64,000 bases of DNA. Source: Pseudomonas crudilactis. GTDB lineage: Bacteria > Pseudomonadota > Gammaproteobacteria > Pseudomonadales > Pseudomonadaceae. This document shows positions 8,379-16,651 of this stretch, in pieces (position 1 is the first letter of the stretch; the number at the start of each line of letters is the position of its first letter). The notes under the pieces are model-generated. The model was not told the DNA's origin. It was given only the letters and a program-made list of their open reading frames with translations, and did not search any database. The DNA is taken from assembly GCF_013433315.1 (NCBI RefSeq), contig NZ_WXVV01000021.1:62001-126000 (forward strand), in the 5' to 3' direction. The translations under genes were made by a program, and so were the position numbers.

Positions 8379-9314
8379 TTAGTGCTGGCTCATCAAACCG
8401 TGCAACACGCCTAAACGCAGGCCCGGTTCCGACGGCACCATCTGCGCGATACCGAACACTTTGAAGGCGGCCAGCATCAACACCAGACCACCGGGCAGAA
8501 TGCTCTGGCGATGAGGTTGCAGCCCGGCCAGTTTCAGTTGCTGGACGTTGTTCACCTTCAGCAGAAGCAACGACAGGCGTAGGAGCCCGCCGTAGGTGAT
8601 GCCGTCCTGGCCAAAGTCGTTGAGACGATTGGCCTTGAGCACTTTGGCGAGCATGCGCGCGGTGCCGGAAGAGCCGATGGTTTGCTGCCAGCCCTGAGCA
8701 CGGTAGCGCCGGGCAACTTTTTCAAACTGCAGGATGGCGAAACGTTCGGCTTCCTGTAACGCAGCGGCGGACAGGTCGCCGCCGCGAAAAAAGCGTGTGC
8801 TCAAGGTGCCACTGCCGATGGCGATGCTTTCGGTGAGCAACGGTTGCGCGCCCTGGCCGAGGATCAGCTCGGTGGAACCGCCGCCGATGTCGACCACCAG
8901 GCGCAGGTCTTCAGCGCTCGGCAAGGCATGGGTCACGCCGGCGTAGACCAGCCGCGCCTCTTCATGGCCGCAAATGACATCGATGGGAAAGCCCAGATGC
9001 CGTTCGGCACTGGCGAGAAACAGCTGCGCGTTGTCCGCTTCACGCACCGCGCTGGTGGCCACCGCGCGCACCCGGCCGGCCTCGAAACCACGCAGTTTCT
9101 TGCCGAACCGCGCCAACGCCTGCCAGCCGCGATCCAGTGCCAGTGCATCCAGTGCACCACCGTCAAAGCCCTCGGCGAGGCGCACCGGTTCGCGCAGGGT
9201 TTTCACTTCCTGAATCTGCAAGCCCTTTCGACTGCGCACTGACTGGCCGATCATCAGGCGAAAGGCATTCGAACCCAGGTCGATGGCGGCAAACAGCGAG
9301 GCGTCGTCTTTCAT
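8379..9314 (-). CDS. Ppx/GppA-family phosphatase, short form
   Basis: 311 aa. The two glycine-rich phosphate loops of the ASKHA fold are visible: AAIDLGSNAFRLMIG at the N-terminus and VVDIGGGSTELILG near residue 140, with the conserved ATSAVREADN and GHEEARLVYAGV segments between. Full-length exopolyphosphatases are about 500 aa with an extra C-terminal domain that is missing here, so this is the short single-domain form (exopolyphosphatase or pppGpp phosphatase). AAGGATT precedes the ATG. A Pho box at 9381-9398 with a matching -10 points at this gene, so PhoB induction under phosphate limitation is likely. Confidence 0.85.
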   Translation of the reverse strand: MKDDASLFAAIDLGSNAFRLMIGQSVRSRKGLQIQEVKTLREPVRLAEGFDGGALDALALDRGWQALARFGKKLRGFEAGRVRAVATSAVREADNAQLFLASAERHLGFPIDVICGHEEARLVYAGVTHALPSAEDLRLVVDIGGGSTELILGQGAQPLLTESIAIGSGTLSTRFFRGGDLSAAALQEAERFAILQFEKVARRYRAQGWQQTIGSSGTARMLAKVLKANRLNDFGQDGITYGGLLRLSLLLLKVNNVQQLKLAGLQPHRQSILPGGLVLMLAAFKVFGIAQMVPSEPGLRLGVLHGLMSQH

Positions 9315-9363
9315 GGGAATCCTTGCAAAGCACCCGTCGGGAGGCGCGAGACGGTTTGCGAGG

Positions 9364-9398
9364 ATTCTGCCGTGATCTTGATGACATCCTGATGACGG
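9364..9398 (-). promoter_or_regulatory. Pho box and promoter of the Ppx-like gene
   Basis: On the minus strand the sequence is CCGTCAT-CAGG-ATGTCAT (complement of 9381-9398), 12 of 14 matches to two CTGTCAT half-sites at the required 11-nt period. Eleven nucleotides further is CAGAAT (complement of 9364-9369), the right place for a -10 in a PhoB-dependent promoter that lacks a -35. The predicted start is about 40 nt before the Ppx-like ATG. Confidence 0.7.
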
Positions 9399-9425
9399 GG
9401 TGGGGGCGGTTCAATGAATGTGTGG

Positions 9426-9460
9426 CTGTCATGACACTGTCATTATCCGGCGTCTATGCT
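9426..9460 (+). promoter_or_regulatory. Perfect Pho box and promoter, plus strand
   Basis: CTGTCATGACACTGTCAT (9426-9443) is two perfect CTGTCAT half-sites spaced by 4 nt. After 11 nt comes TATGCT (9455-9460), a good -10. The layout matches known PhoB promoters such as E. coli phoA. It faces away from the Ppx-like gene, and no coding sequence lies downstream on this strand. Confidence 0.8.
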
Positions 9461-9466
9461 GAGGCC

Positions 9467-9519
9467 AATACATCGCGTGTTCTTAAAGTTTTTGCTGCCA
9501 GTTTTGGCAGCTTTTTTTT
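9467..9519 (+). ncRNA. Candidate PhoB-dependent small RNA
   Basis: A transcript starting about 7 nt after TATGCT would run through roughly 27 nt of unstructured sequence into the strong terminator at 9494-9519, giving an RNA of about 50 nt. It contains no ATG. The next plus-strand gene is more than 7 kb away, and the flanking genes lie on the other strand, so promoter and terminator have no other obvious user. The RNA itself is inferred. Confidence 0.5.
9494..9519 (+). terminator. Strong intrinsic terminator
   Basis: GCTGCCA and TGGCAGC form a 7-bp stem with a GTTT loop, followed directly by eight T. Only the plus strand gives the T-run, so it cannot serve phnX, which runs the other way. Confidence 0.88.
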
Positions 9520-9542
9520 GCCCAAAATTCAGCGAAATCCCC

Positions 9543-9639
9543 GTAGGAGCTGCCGAAGGCTCGGGCCGCGATCGGACGATCTTTTGACTTTGTTTTTGAG
9601 AGCAAGATCAAAAGATCGCAGCCTTCGGCAGCTCCTACA
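9543..9639. repeat. Inverted REP doublet, GTAGGAGCTGCCGAAGG family
   Basis: GTAGGAGCTGCCGAAGGCT at the left and the complement AGCCTTCGGCAGCTCCTAC at the right enclose about 60 bp, including a second inverted pair around GATCTTTTGA / TCAAAAGATC. This is the form of a Pseudomonas REPIN. It lies just past the phnX stop. Confidence 0.85.
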
Positions 9640-9653
9640 GGGGTAGTGGGGAG

Positions 9654-10481
9654 TTAGCAGGACTGAGGAGTTTCGCCCCGGGCCAGACGCGCATTGATGT
9701 CGTCGATCACTTCCGGGAGCTCGGCGATGGTGTCGATCAGGTAATGCGGGCGCGAAGGCGCGAACATCTTGCCGATTCGCGCGCGCCCCTCAGCCAGTCG
9801 ATCCGACGGCAACGCCTTGTATTGCTCATAGCTCAGGCCCAGTGCGTTGCCCGAGCAGGTCAACGCCACCGTCCACATGCCGGCGGCGCGCCCTTCGAGA
9901 ATCCCTGGCCAGGTGTCATCGACCTTGACGCACGCCGCCACGTCATCGATGCCCAAAGCAATCACGTTAGCCAGCGCCTGCGCCGGATGCGGCCGGCCAT
10001 TGGGGACTTCATCGGTGGCGACGACATGGTCGGCGATGTAGCCATTTTCCCGCGCCAGTTCGACGACCTTGGCCATCACCACCGCCGGATAACCGGAGCA
10101 CGAACCGATTTTCAAACCCTTGTTGCGCAACGCCGCAATCGCCTCGAGCGCACCCGGGATCAACGCCGAATGCAGGGCGATTTTCTCGATCTGCAACGGC
10201 ATGAAACGTTCGTAGATCGCCGTCACATCGTCATCGCTCGGGACGCGATCGAACGCCGCACGATAACGCTCGGCGATCTGCGGCAGGTTGCACAGCGTGC
10301 GAATGTGATCCCACTTGCCCATGCCCATTGGCCCGCGCGCTTCTTCCAGCGACACCGCGACGCCAAACTCGGCAAAGGCCTCGACGAAAATCTGCGTCGG
10401 CGCAAACGAGCCGAAATCGACAACGGTGCCGGCCCAGTCAAGGATCGCGGCTTGCAGGTGAGTCGGTTGCTTGTATTGCAT
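9654..10481 (-). CDS. phnX: Phosphonoacetaldehyde hydrolase
   Basis: 275 aa from the ATG at 10481 (GGAG upstream); a TTG two codons earlier is less likely. The haloacid-dehalogenase fold shows the nucleophile D15 in AAILDWAGTVVD, and the Schiff-base lysine special to this enzyme is K56 in GPMGMGKWDHI. The later HAD motifs (GSCSGYP, and VKVDDTWPGILEG) are also present. It cleaves the C-P bond of phosphonoacetaldehyde to acetaldehyde and phosphate. It is the last gene of a minus-strand series that includes a regulator, a porter, an alcohol dehydrogenase and phnEDC-type transport genes. The usual partner transaminase PhnW is not in the window. Confidence 0.93.
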   Translation of the reverse strand: MQYKQPTHLQAAILDWAGTVVDFGSFAPTQIFVEAFAEFGVAVSLEEARGPMGMGKWDHIRTLCNLPQIAERYRAAFDRVPSDDDVTAIYERFMPLQIEKIALHSALIPGALEAIAALRNKGLKIGSCSGYPAVVMAKVVELARENGYIADHVVATDEVPNGRPHPAQALANVIALGIDDVAACVKVDDTWPGILEGRAAGMWTVALTCSGNALGLSYEQYKALPSDRLAEGRARIGKMFAPSRPHYLIDTIAELPEVIDDINARLARGETPQSC

Positions 10482-10559
10482 GGTCAATCTCCGTTTTCGG
10501 GTAAGCGTGGGCCGTCCCTCGGCAATGAGGTAGGCGGTTTCAAGGTTTGATTTTGCTGA

Positions 10560-11429
10560 TCAGGTCAGCGGTGGATTGGAATCAAACAGTTCGGCAATCA
10601 CTGGTCGGTTCCTGCGGATGCCAAGGCAGCACAGGTGGTATTCGATAAAGAACGGGTGATCGACAAAGGTGATCGGCGTGGTGCCCGGGGTTTCGGCGTA
10701 CTCGACGGCCGAGACAAACCCGATACCGATGCCTTTGACGATCGCGTGCACGATGGCTTCGCGGCTGTTCAGTTGCATGACGCGGTTGAGGTCGATGTCG
10801 AGGCGCTTGCAGCTTTCTTCCACCAGTTGCCGGGTGCGCGCACTTTGCTCGCGCATTACCCATTTCTCGCGGCTGATTTCGCTGATGTCAACCTGCGCCT
10901 GACTGGCCCACGGATGGTCATCGCGCACCACGGCGATGATCGGATAGCGGTGATACAGCCGCGTATGGAAGCGCTCATCGAATTCCGACAAAGCCAGAAT
11001 CGCCACATCGATATCAAAGTTGAACAACCGCGCCAGGGTGTCCTTTTCCGAAGAAAACGAAGTTTCCAGTTCAATATCCGGGTGGCGCTGCATCAGCTCG
11101 TAGGTCAGGTTCATCGCGATCGGCGGCGACACCGCGCCGAGGCGCAACATGCCGTTTTTACGTTGTTTGAAACTCTGCAGCAGTTGCACGGCTTCATCCT
11201 CCTGACCGAACAGGCCTTGGGTGATTGCGTAGAGCTTGTGCCCGGCGGCGCTCATTTCGATGTAGCGGCCGCGCCGATGGAACAGCTCCACCGAGAAGGT
11301 GTTTTCCAGCGCGTTGACCTGCTCGCTGACGGTCGGCTGGCCGACGCTGAGGTACTCCGCCGCGAGGGTGAAGCTGCCGGTCTTGGCCACCGCATGAAAC
11401 GAACGCAACCACTTGTGATACTGGTACAT
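10560..11429 (-). CDS. LysR-type regulator linked to phosphonate catabolism
   Basis: 289 aa. The N-terminal winged helix-turn-helix is clear (FHAVAKTGSFTLAAEYLSVGQPTVSEQVNALE, residues about 11-42), followed by the effector domain (GMLRLGAVSPPIAMNL... and GIGIGFVSAVEYAE). It sits between the MFS porter and phnX on the same strand and resembles the LysR family that accompanies aminoethylphosphonate genes, so local control of phnX and its neighbours is likely. The effector is unknown. Confidence 0.85.
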   Translation of the reverse strand: MYQYHKWLRSFHAVAKTGSFTLAAEYLSVGQPTVSEQVNALENTFSVELFHRRGRYIEMSAAGHKLYAITQGLFGQEDEAVQLLQSFKQRKNGMLRLGAVSPPIAMNLTYELMQRHPDIELETSFSSEKDTLARLFNFDIDVAILALSEFDERFHTRLYHRYPIIAVVRDDHPWASQAQVDISEISREKWVMREQSARTRQLVEESCKRLDIDLNRVMQLNSREAIVHAIVKGIGIGFVSAVEYAETPGTTPITFVDHPFFIEYHLCCLGIRRNRPVIAELFDSNPPLT

Positions 11430-11439
11430 GCAAGCCCCG

Positions 11440-12735
11440 TCAGCGACGAATGAACAATGCCACTGCCGCGCTGCACAGGCAGGCGCTGGTGACCACTATA
11501 AAGATGAGAGACGTGTTTGCCGTGGTGTCAAGCAAACGACCGATCAGTGGCTCGGCCAATCCGGCGAACAGGTAGGAGGAAAAGTTCATGATCCCGGTCG
11601 CGGTGCCGGCGCGTTTGGCGCCGACCAGATCCGGACACAGCGCCCAGAAACTCGAGGCCGGGCCGTAGACGAAGAAGCCACAAAGGAACAGCGCCACCAG
11701 GCCGATCACGCTGTGCGGTGGCAGGCTCCACATCCACAGACTGGTCGCCGCCCCCAGCACCATATAGAGCATGATCGCCAGATACCGCTTGGAGCCGAAC
11801 AACTTGTCCGACACCCAGCCGTTGCTCAACGCGCCAACCGCCATGCCGACGGGGAGGGCGACGGTGATCCATTTCGGATCGACCATGCTGTCACCGCTTT
11901 TCCAGTTGGCGCCGAGAAAGTGCACCGGCACCCAGACGATCAAGCCGTAGCGTGCGGCGTTCTGAAAGCCCAGTGACAGCGCGGCGATGAGCAAACGAGG
12001 ATTCTTCAACACCGCTTTGTAGCGTTGCGCCGAGGACTCGACCTCTCCCTGCGCGGCTTCCTGATGTTTGTCGTCAGCGTTGGCCACGCCGGTATCGCCC
12101 ACCGGTTCGAAGCCCAGATCCTGTGGCCGTTCGCGGGCGACCAGATAGAAAATGATCCCGCCGGCAAGCATCAGCAGCACCGGCAAGCGGAAGATCCAGC
12201 GCCATTCCAGTTGCAGCACTTCAAGCACGACGATGGAGGTGACGTACGACAGAATCGACGCGCAACCGGCGGCGAAGGTGTAGAAGCCATAGACCTTGCC
12301 GCGCTCACCCGCTGCCCACCAATTGGCAATCAGCCGTCCGCCCGGTGCCCAGCCCAAGGCCTGGAAGTAGCCGTTGACGCCCCACGGCAGAATCAGGCTG
12401 GTGAAACCACCGGCAAAACTGGTCACCCAGTTGGCGCCGCAGGACAGCACCGCGCCGAGGGTCATGATCCGCCGGCCACCGAACTTGTCGGCGAGGTTGC
12501 CGTTGATGGCTTGGCCAATGGCGTAGGCCCAGAGCATAGCGGCAGAAGCCCAGCCGAGGGTTTCCTTGCTCAGGCCGAACTCGGCCTGAATCCCCGGAAT
12601 GGCAAAGCCGAAGGTCTGCCGACCGGTATAGAAAAACAGGTAACAGAACATCGCCGCCAGCAGCATGCGCCACTGCGCGACCCGGAACGAGGCAGAACGT
12701 ACGGCGAGACCAGGCATGGTTTGGGCACGATTCAT
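11440..12735 (-). CDS. MFS transporter, organophosphate:phosphate antiporter-like
   Basis: 431 aa from the ATG at 12735 (AAGGAAAAG upstream); the longer frame extends into non-coding sequence. About 12 hydrophobic segments are present. The first helix ends FFYTGRQTFGFAIPGIQAEFGLS, which resembles the start of GlpT/UhpT-type porters, and the loop ADKFGGRR is the MFS motif A between helices 2 and 3. Placement between an alcohol dehydrogenase and the phn regulator suggests that it carries a phosphonate or its carbon product. Only 10 bp separate it from the LysR gene. Confidence 0.75.
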   Translation of the reverse strand: MNRAQTMPGLAVRSASFRVAQWRMLLAAMFCYLFFYTGRQTFGFAIPGIQAEFGLSKETLGWASAAMLWAYAIGQAINGNLADKFGGRRIMTLGAVLSCGANWVTSFAGGFTSLILPWGVNGYFQALGWAPGGRLIANWWAAGERGKVYGFYTFAAGCASILSYVTSIVVLEVLQLEWRWIFRLPVLLMLAGGIIFYLVARERPQDLGFEPVGDTGVANADDKHQEAAQGEVESSAQRYKAVLKNPRLLIAALSLGFQNAARYGLIVWVPVHFLGANWKSGDSMVDPKWITVALPVGMAVGALSNGWVSDKLFGSKRYLAIMLYMVLGAATSLWMWSLPPHSVIGLVALFLCGFFVYGPASSFWALCPDLVGAKRAGTATGIMNFSSYLFAGLAEPLIGRLLDTTANTSLIFIVVTSACLCSAAVALFIRR

Positions 12736-12865
12736 GATCTTTTCCTTATTGTTGTGGAGTCCCGCCGTTTGTCGTCGGCGGGTGCACTCTTTTTCGGTGC
12801 AACAGGAAATCACCGCAGCGTTGTACGCCGCCGGCTGTGCTTGGGTCGTTCCGTTTTCGGGGACG

Positions 12866-13957
12866 TCAGGCGGCTTGCGAACCGATGAAGTTCTTGCCGC
12901 GCGCGCCCTGCATCGCGAGGTGGATGATGGCTTCGGCATCCTTGGCCGAGACGCCGTAATCGGCAAATTCGGTCTTCACCCCAAGGCTGTGCAGGAACTC
13001 ACGCAACTGCTGTTGTGCGCTGAGCAGATCCTCGCCGAATACCCGTTGCAGAATCCGGTCACGTGTTGCGTCATGACCCCAGGCCAGGCCGAGCACCAAC
13101 GGCAGGGTGAAGGAGCAGGCGATGCCGTGGGGCAAGCCATGGCGCAAGGTCATCTCATAAGAAATCGAGTGTGCCAGCGCGGTTTTGGTGTTGGAAAATG
13201 CCAGCCCGGCCTTGAGTGCGGCCAGTGCCATGCGTGTGCGCAACTCTTGGCTCGACAGATCTTTTTGCAGAGGCGGCAGGCACTCGAGAATGTCTTCAAT
13301 CGCAGAAATGGCGAAAGTGTCGGAGACCGGGTTGGCGTTGACGTTCCAGATCGCTTCCAACGCGTGGGACAGCGCATCGAGCCCGGTGGATACGGTGACG
13401 CTGGCCGGCACGGTGAGCATCAGTTGCGGGTCGATGATCGCCACGCGCGGCCAGGTGCAATCCAGATGCAGCGAGTATTTCTTCTGGCTGGCGCTGTCCC
13501 AGATCGTCGCCCACGGGGTGACTTCGCTGCCGGTGCCGGCGGTGGTCGGCGCGGCGATCAGTTGTTTGCAACGGGCCGGGGTGAACGGTTTGCCGCTGGA
13601 CAGCAGGCTCAACAGTTCATCGAAACGGCCGGATTCGGTGCCGACGATCAATGCTTTGGCGGTGTCGATGGCGCTGCCGCCACCGACCGCGAGCACTACA
13701 TCGCAATCACCGGCCTGCTGCCAGAACTGCTCGTAGGTGTTGCGCAGATGGGCGACGTCGGGGTTGGGCTGAACGTCTTCGAACACGTAGACCAGGCGCT
13801 CACCGAGCAAGGCTTGCAGGCGATCGACCAGCCCCAGCCCGCGGGCCTCAGGGAAGGTGACAAGGGCCACGGTTTGCTGGTCGGTAATGGTCGCGAGGTC
13901 TTGCAGGCTGCCCCAGCCGAAGCGGGTATCGACGGGGTTCTGAAAACGGGCAGTCAT
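12866..13957 (-). CDS. Iron-containing alcohol dehydrogenase, phosphonoacetaldehyde reductase-like
   Basis: 363 aa from the ATG at 13957 (AAGGAT upstream). The group III alcohol dehydrogenase features are visible: GGGSAIDTAKA (92-102) for NAD(P), TTAGTGSEVT (138-147), and metal ligands D194 and H198 in TGLDALSHALEA, with two further histidines in LRHGLPHGIACSF. Members of this family interconvert phosphonoacetaldehyde and 2-hydroxyethylphosphonate. Next to phnX, oxidation of hydroxyethylphosphonate to the PhnX substrate would make sense. The substrate is inferred from context; a simple acetaldehyde reductase acting after PhnX is the main alternative. Confidence 0.78.
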   Translation of the reverse strand: MTARFQNPVDTRFGWGSLQDLATITDQQTVALVTFPEARGLGLVDRLQALLGERLVYVFEDVQPNPDVAHLRNTYEQFWQQAGDCDVVLAVGGGSAIDTAKALIVGTESGRFDELLSLLSSGKPFTPARCKQLIAAPTTAGTGSEVTPWATIWDSASQKKYSLHLDCTWPRVAIIDPQLMLTVPASVTVSTGLDALSHALEAIWNVNANPVSDTFAISAIEDILECLPPLQKDLSSQELRTRMALAALKAGLAFSNTKTALAHSISYEMTLRHGLPHGIACSFTLPLVLGLAWGHDATRDRILQRVFGEDLLSAQQQLREFLHSLGVKTEFADYGVSAKDAEAIIHLAMQGARGKNFIGSQAA

Positions 13958-14066
13958 GGTGGATCCTTCTTGTTGTTGTCGTGTGGCCACATACTCGATG
14001 GCGGTCGACAACGGTACAAATCGATAAATCGCAGGTTTGAATCGGCTGAACCGATAACAGCGGCGG

Positions 14067-14885
14067 TTAATGTGTTGAACCGCTCTGGATCGCCGCGCGC
14101 AGGCGACTGGAGACGGCGTCGGCGACAATCACCATGAAGGTGATCACGATGATGCAGGTCGCGGTTTCCTGATATTTGAACAGCTTGAGACTGCTCACCA
14201 GTTCGAAACCCAGGCCACCAGCGCCGACCATTCCCAGCACCGTGGCCGAGCGCAGATTGACTTCGAAGCGGTACAGAATTACGGCAATCCACGCGGTGAT
14301 GACCTGCGGCAAAACCCCAAACACGATCACCTGCAACGGCCGCGCACCGGTCGCTTGCAATGCTTCAATCGGGCCTTGGTCGATCTCTTCGATGCTCTCG
14401 GCGAAGAATTTGCCGAGCATGCCCAAGCCATGCAGCGCCAGCGCCAATACGCCGGGAAACGGCCCGAGGCCGACCGCCGAAACGAAGATCAGCGCGAGGA
14501 TCAGTTCGTTGATGCTGCGGGTGAAATTCAAGGCCTGACGCGTGGCGTGAAACAGCCAGCGGTTGCGGCTCAAATTGCGCGCCGCGAGAAACGACAGTGG
14601 AATCGCCAGCAACACGCCGAGCAGGGTGCCCCAAATGGCGATCTGCAGGGTTTCCACCGCTGGCGCGACCAGACGCGGAAGAATGCTCAGGTCCGGGGGG
14701 AAGGTGCGCGAAAGGAAATCACCGATCTGCGGCAATCCCGCTGCCAGTTCACCGAGGCTGAGCTGCGCGCCTTGGGCGCTCCAGTTCAGCGTCCACAGCA
14801 CGATCAGGACGACGGCGCCGGTGGTCAGCCAACTGCGCGGGCCACGGGGACGATCGCCGACCCACTGGTAGTTTTGCGATTGCAT
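14067..14885 (-). CDS. phnE: Phosphonate ABC transporter permease PhnE
   Basis: 272 aa with about six hydrophobic segments. The family-typical stretch ETLQIAIWGTLLGVLLAIPLSFLAARN occurs near residues 78-104, and the ATPase-contact (EAA-like) loop is EALQATGARPLQVIVFGVLPQ near residue 185. It follows phnC with a 2-bp gap and belongs to the phnD-phnC-phnE importer. The alcohol dehydrogenase gene starts about 110 bp downstream. Confidence 0.9.
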   Translation of the reverse strand: MQSQNYQWVGDRPRGPRSWLTTGAVVLIVLWTLNWSAQGAQLSLGELAAGLPQIGDFLSRTFPPDLSILPRLVAPAVETLQIAIWGTLLGVLLAIPLSFLAARNLSRNRWLFHATRQALNFTRSINELILALIFVSAVGLGPFPGVLALALHGLGMLGKFFAESIEEIDQGPIEALQATGARPLQVIVFGVLPQVITAWIAVILYRFEVNLRSATVLGMVGAGGLGFELVSSLKLFKYQETATCIIVITFMVIVADAVSSRLRAAIQSGSTH

Positions 14886-14887
14886 GT

Positions 14888-15679
14888 TCAGGCCCTCGAG
14901 GCAGCGCGGTAGGACAGGGTGGGCGTCGGGATGTCGGCGGAGGAGTCCGCCAATTGCCCCGAATAGATTCGCGCCAGATCGGCTTCAGTCATGCTTGACG
15001 CTTTGCCATCGAACACCAGATTGCCGTGCGCGAGGCCGACCACGCGGTCGCCGAATTCGCGGGCGTATTCGACTTGATGCAGATTGCACAGCACGGTGAT
15101 GCCCAGTTCGCGGGTGGCATCGCGCAGGTACTGCAACACCAGTCGCGCGGTTTTCGGGTCGAGGCTGGCGATCGGTTCATCGGCCAGAATCACCTGCGGC
15201 CGTTGCGCCAAGGCGCGGGCGATGCCGACGCGCTGCTTCTGCCCGCCGGACAATGAATCGGTGCGCTCACCAGCCTTGTGCGCCAGTTCGACGCGCTCCA
15301 GGCATTGCATCGCCAGCGCCACATCGTCGCGGCGGAACAGCTGCAGTATCGAGGCGAGGGTGCCGACGGAACCTAGGCGGCCAGTCAGCACATTCTTCAA
15401 CACACTCAAACGTGGCACGACGTTGTGGTGCTGAAAAATCATCGCCACTTCACGGCGCAGAACACTGGTGTCAGGGCAGGCGAGGGCGTCGATGCCGGCG
15501 ACATTCAGCGTGCCGCTGTCGGCCTGCGCCAAGCGATTGATGCAACGCAGCAAGGTCGATTTACCGGCGCCCGACTGACCGAGCACCACGACGAACTCGC
15601 CCGCAGCGACTTCAAGGTCGATACCGCGCAACACCGGGTTGCTGCCGTAGTGTTTGGTCAGTTGGCGGATGCTGATCAT
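14888..15679 (-). CDS. phnC: Phosphonate ABC transporter ATPase PhnC
   Basis: 263 aa. Walker A is GQSGAGKS (34-41), the signature LSGGQKQRV, and Walker B VILADEPIASLDP. Overall sequence follows PhnC, including the FQHHNVVPRLSVLKNVLTGRLG stretch after the Q-loop. The start overlaps the phnD stop by 4 nt. Confidence 0.92.
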   Translation of the reverse strand: MISIRQLTKHYGSNPVLRGIDLEVAAGEFVVVLGQSGAGKSTLLRCINRLAQADSGTLNVAGIDALACPDTSVLRREVAMIFQHHNVVPRLSVLKNVLTGRLGSVGTLASILQLFRRDDVALAMQCLERVELAHKAGERTDSLSGGQKQRVGIARALAQRPQVILADEPIASLDPKTARLVLQYLRDATRELGITVLCNLHQVEYAREFGDRVVGLAHGNLVFDGKASSMTEADLARIYSGQLADSSADIPTPTLSYRAASRA

Positions 15680-16542
15680 TTCATGCTCCGCAAATCGAGA
15701 TCGAGCACCTTGGCGGTTTCGCGCACCACGTCATACGACGCGTCGGTGGTGGGCTGGAAGCCGTTGAGCACGCCCTGATCACCCCACGGCACGTCCTTGA
15801 TCGAGGCCAGTGCGTCAGCGACTTTCTTCTTAAGTTCCGGATCGAGCGCCTTGCGCCAGACCATCGGCGATTCGGGGATCGGCTTGGAACTCCAGACGAT
15901 TTCGAAGTCATCCTGCTTGACCACACCTTTGGCCACGGCGCTGGCGAAGATGCGGTCAGCCACGGCCGCCGCGTCGACTTTCTTGTTCTCGACCGCGAGG
16001 ATGCTGGCGTCGTGGGAGCCGGAGAAAATCACCCGTTTGAACAGGCTGTCCGGAGCAAAACCGGCCTGCTCAAGGCCAGCCTTGGGAAACAGATGCCCGG
16101 ACGCCGAACTCGGGTCGACGAACGCGAACGTATGGCCCTTGAGGTCGGCCAGCGAATGAATGCCGCTGTCCTTGCGCGCCAGAATCACGCTTTTGTACGC
16201 GCTCTGGCCGGTCTTCTTGGTCACTGCCACCGAGAACGCTTCGACATCCGCCACCGAGGTCGCCAGCACGTAGGAGAACGGCCCGAGATAGGCGACGTCG
16301 AGTTTGCCCGAGCGCAGCGCTTCGATGATGCCGTTGTAGTCGGTGGCCACGAACGGCACCACCGGCATGCCGATTTTGGCTTGCAGATCGTCGAGTACCT
16401 GTTTGCTCGATTCGATCATCGCCTGGGAGTCTTCGGAGGGGATCAGGCCAATGGTCAGTTTGTCCTTGGCCCAGACCTGGCTGGCGCCGAGGGCGAGTGC
16501 GGTGAAGCTGACGACACGCAGAAACTGTTTGATTGTTTTCAT
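15676..16542 (-). CDS. phnD: Phosphonate-binding periplasmic protein PhnD
   Basis: 288 aa with a signal peptide ending ASQVWA (residues 1 to about 25). Typical PhnD features follow: LTIGLIPSEDSQ, ALRSGKLDVAYLGPFSYVLA, and the SSASGHLFPK segment that contacts the phosphonate group in this family. First gene of the minus-strand phosphonate series; a perfect 18-bp palindrome lies 39 bp upstream of its start. The ligand could be 2-aminoethylphosphonate, hydroxyethylphosphonate or another phosphonate; the sequence does not decide. Confidence 0.92.
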   Translation of the reverse strand: MKTIKQFLRVVSFTALALGASQVWAKDKLTIGLIPSEDSQAMIESSKQVLDDLQAKIGMPVVPFVATDYNGIIEALRSGKLDVAYLGPFSYVLATSVADVEAFSVAVTKKTGQSAYKSVILARKDSGIHSLADLKGHTFAFVDPSSASGHLFPKAGLEQAGFAPDSLFKRVIFSGSHDASILAVENKKVDAAAVADRIFASAVAKGVVKQDDFEIVWSSKPIPESPMVWRKALDPELKKKVADALASIKDVPWGDQGVLNGFQPTTDASYDVVRETAKVLDLDLRSMK

Positions 16543-16580
16543 GGCATTCCACGGTGTGGTTGGGAGTTGCCACAGGCTAG

Positions 16581-16598
16581 GACTGTCACGTGACAGTC
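16581..16598. promoter_or_regulatory. 18-bp perfect palindrome in the phnD/lysR divergent region
   Basis: GACTGTCACGTGACAGTC is a perfect palindrome midway between the divergent phnD and lysR starts. The place and symmetry suit the LysR regulator. Read on the plus strand, CTGTCAC-GTGA-CAGTCAT also matches most of a Pho box, but no good -10 follows at 11 nt on either strand. Confidence 0.6.
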
Positions 16599-16651
16599 AT
16601 TCAATCAATTCAATATGCGAAACCGCAGCTAACTATTGATGGAGTCTATGG

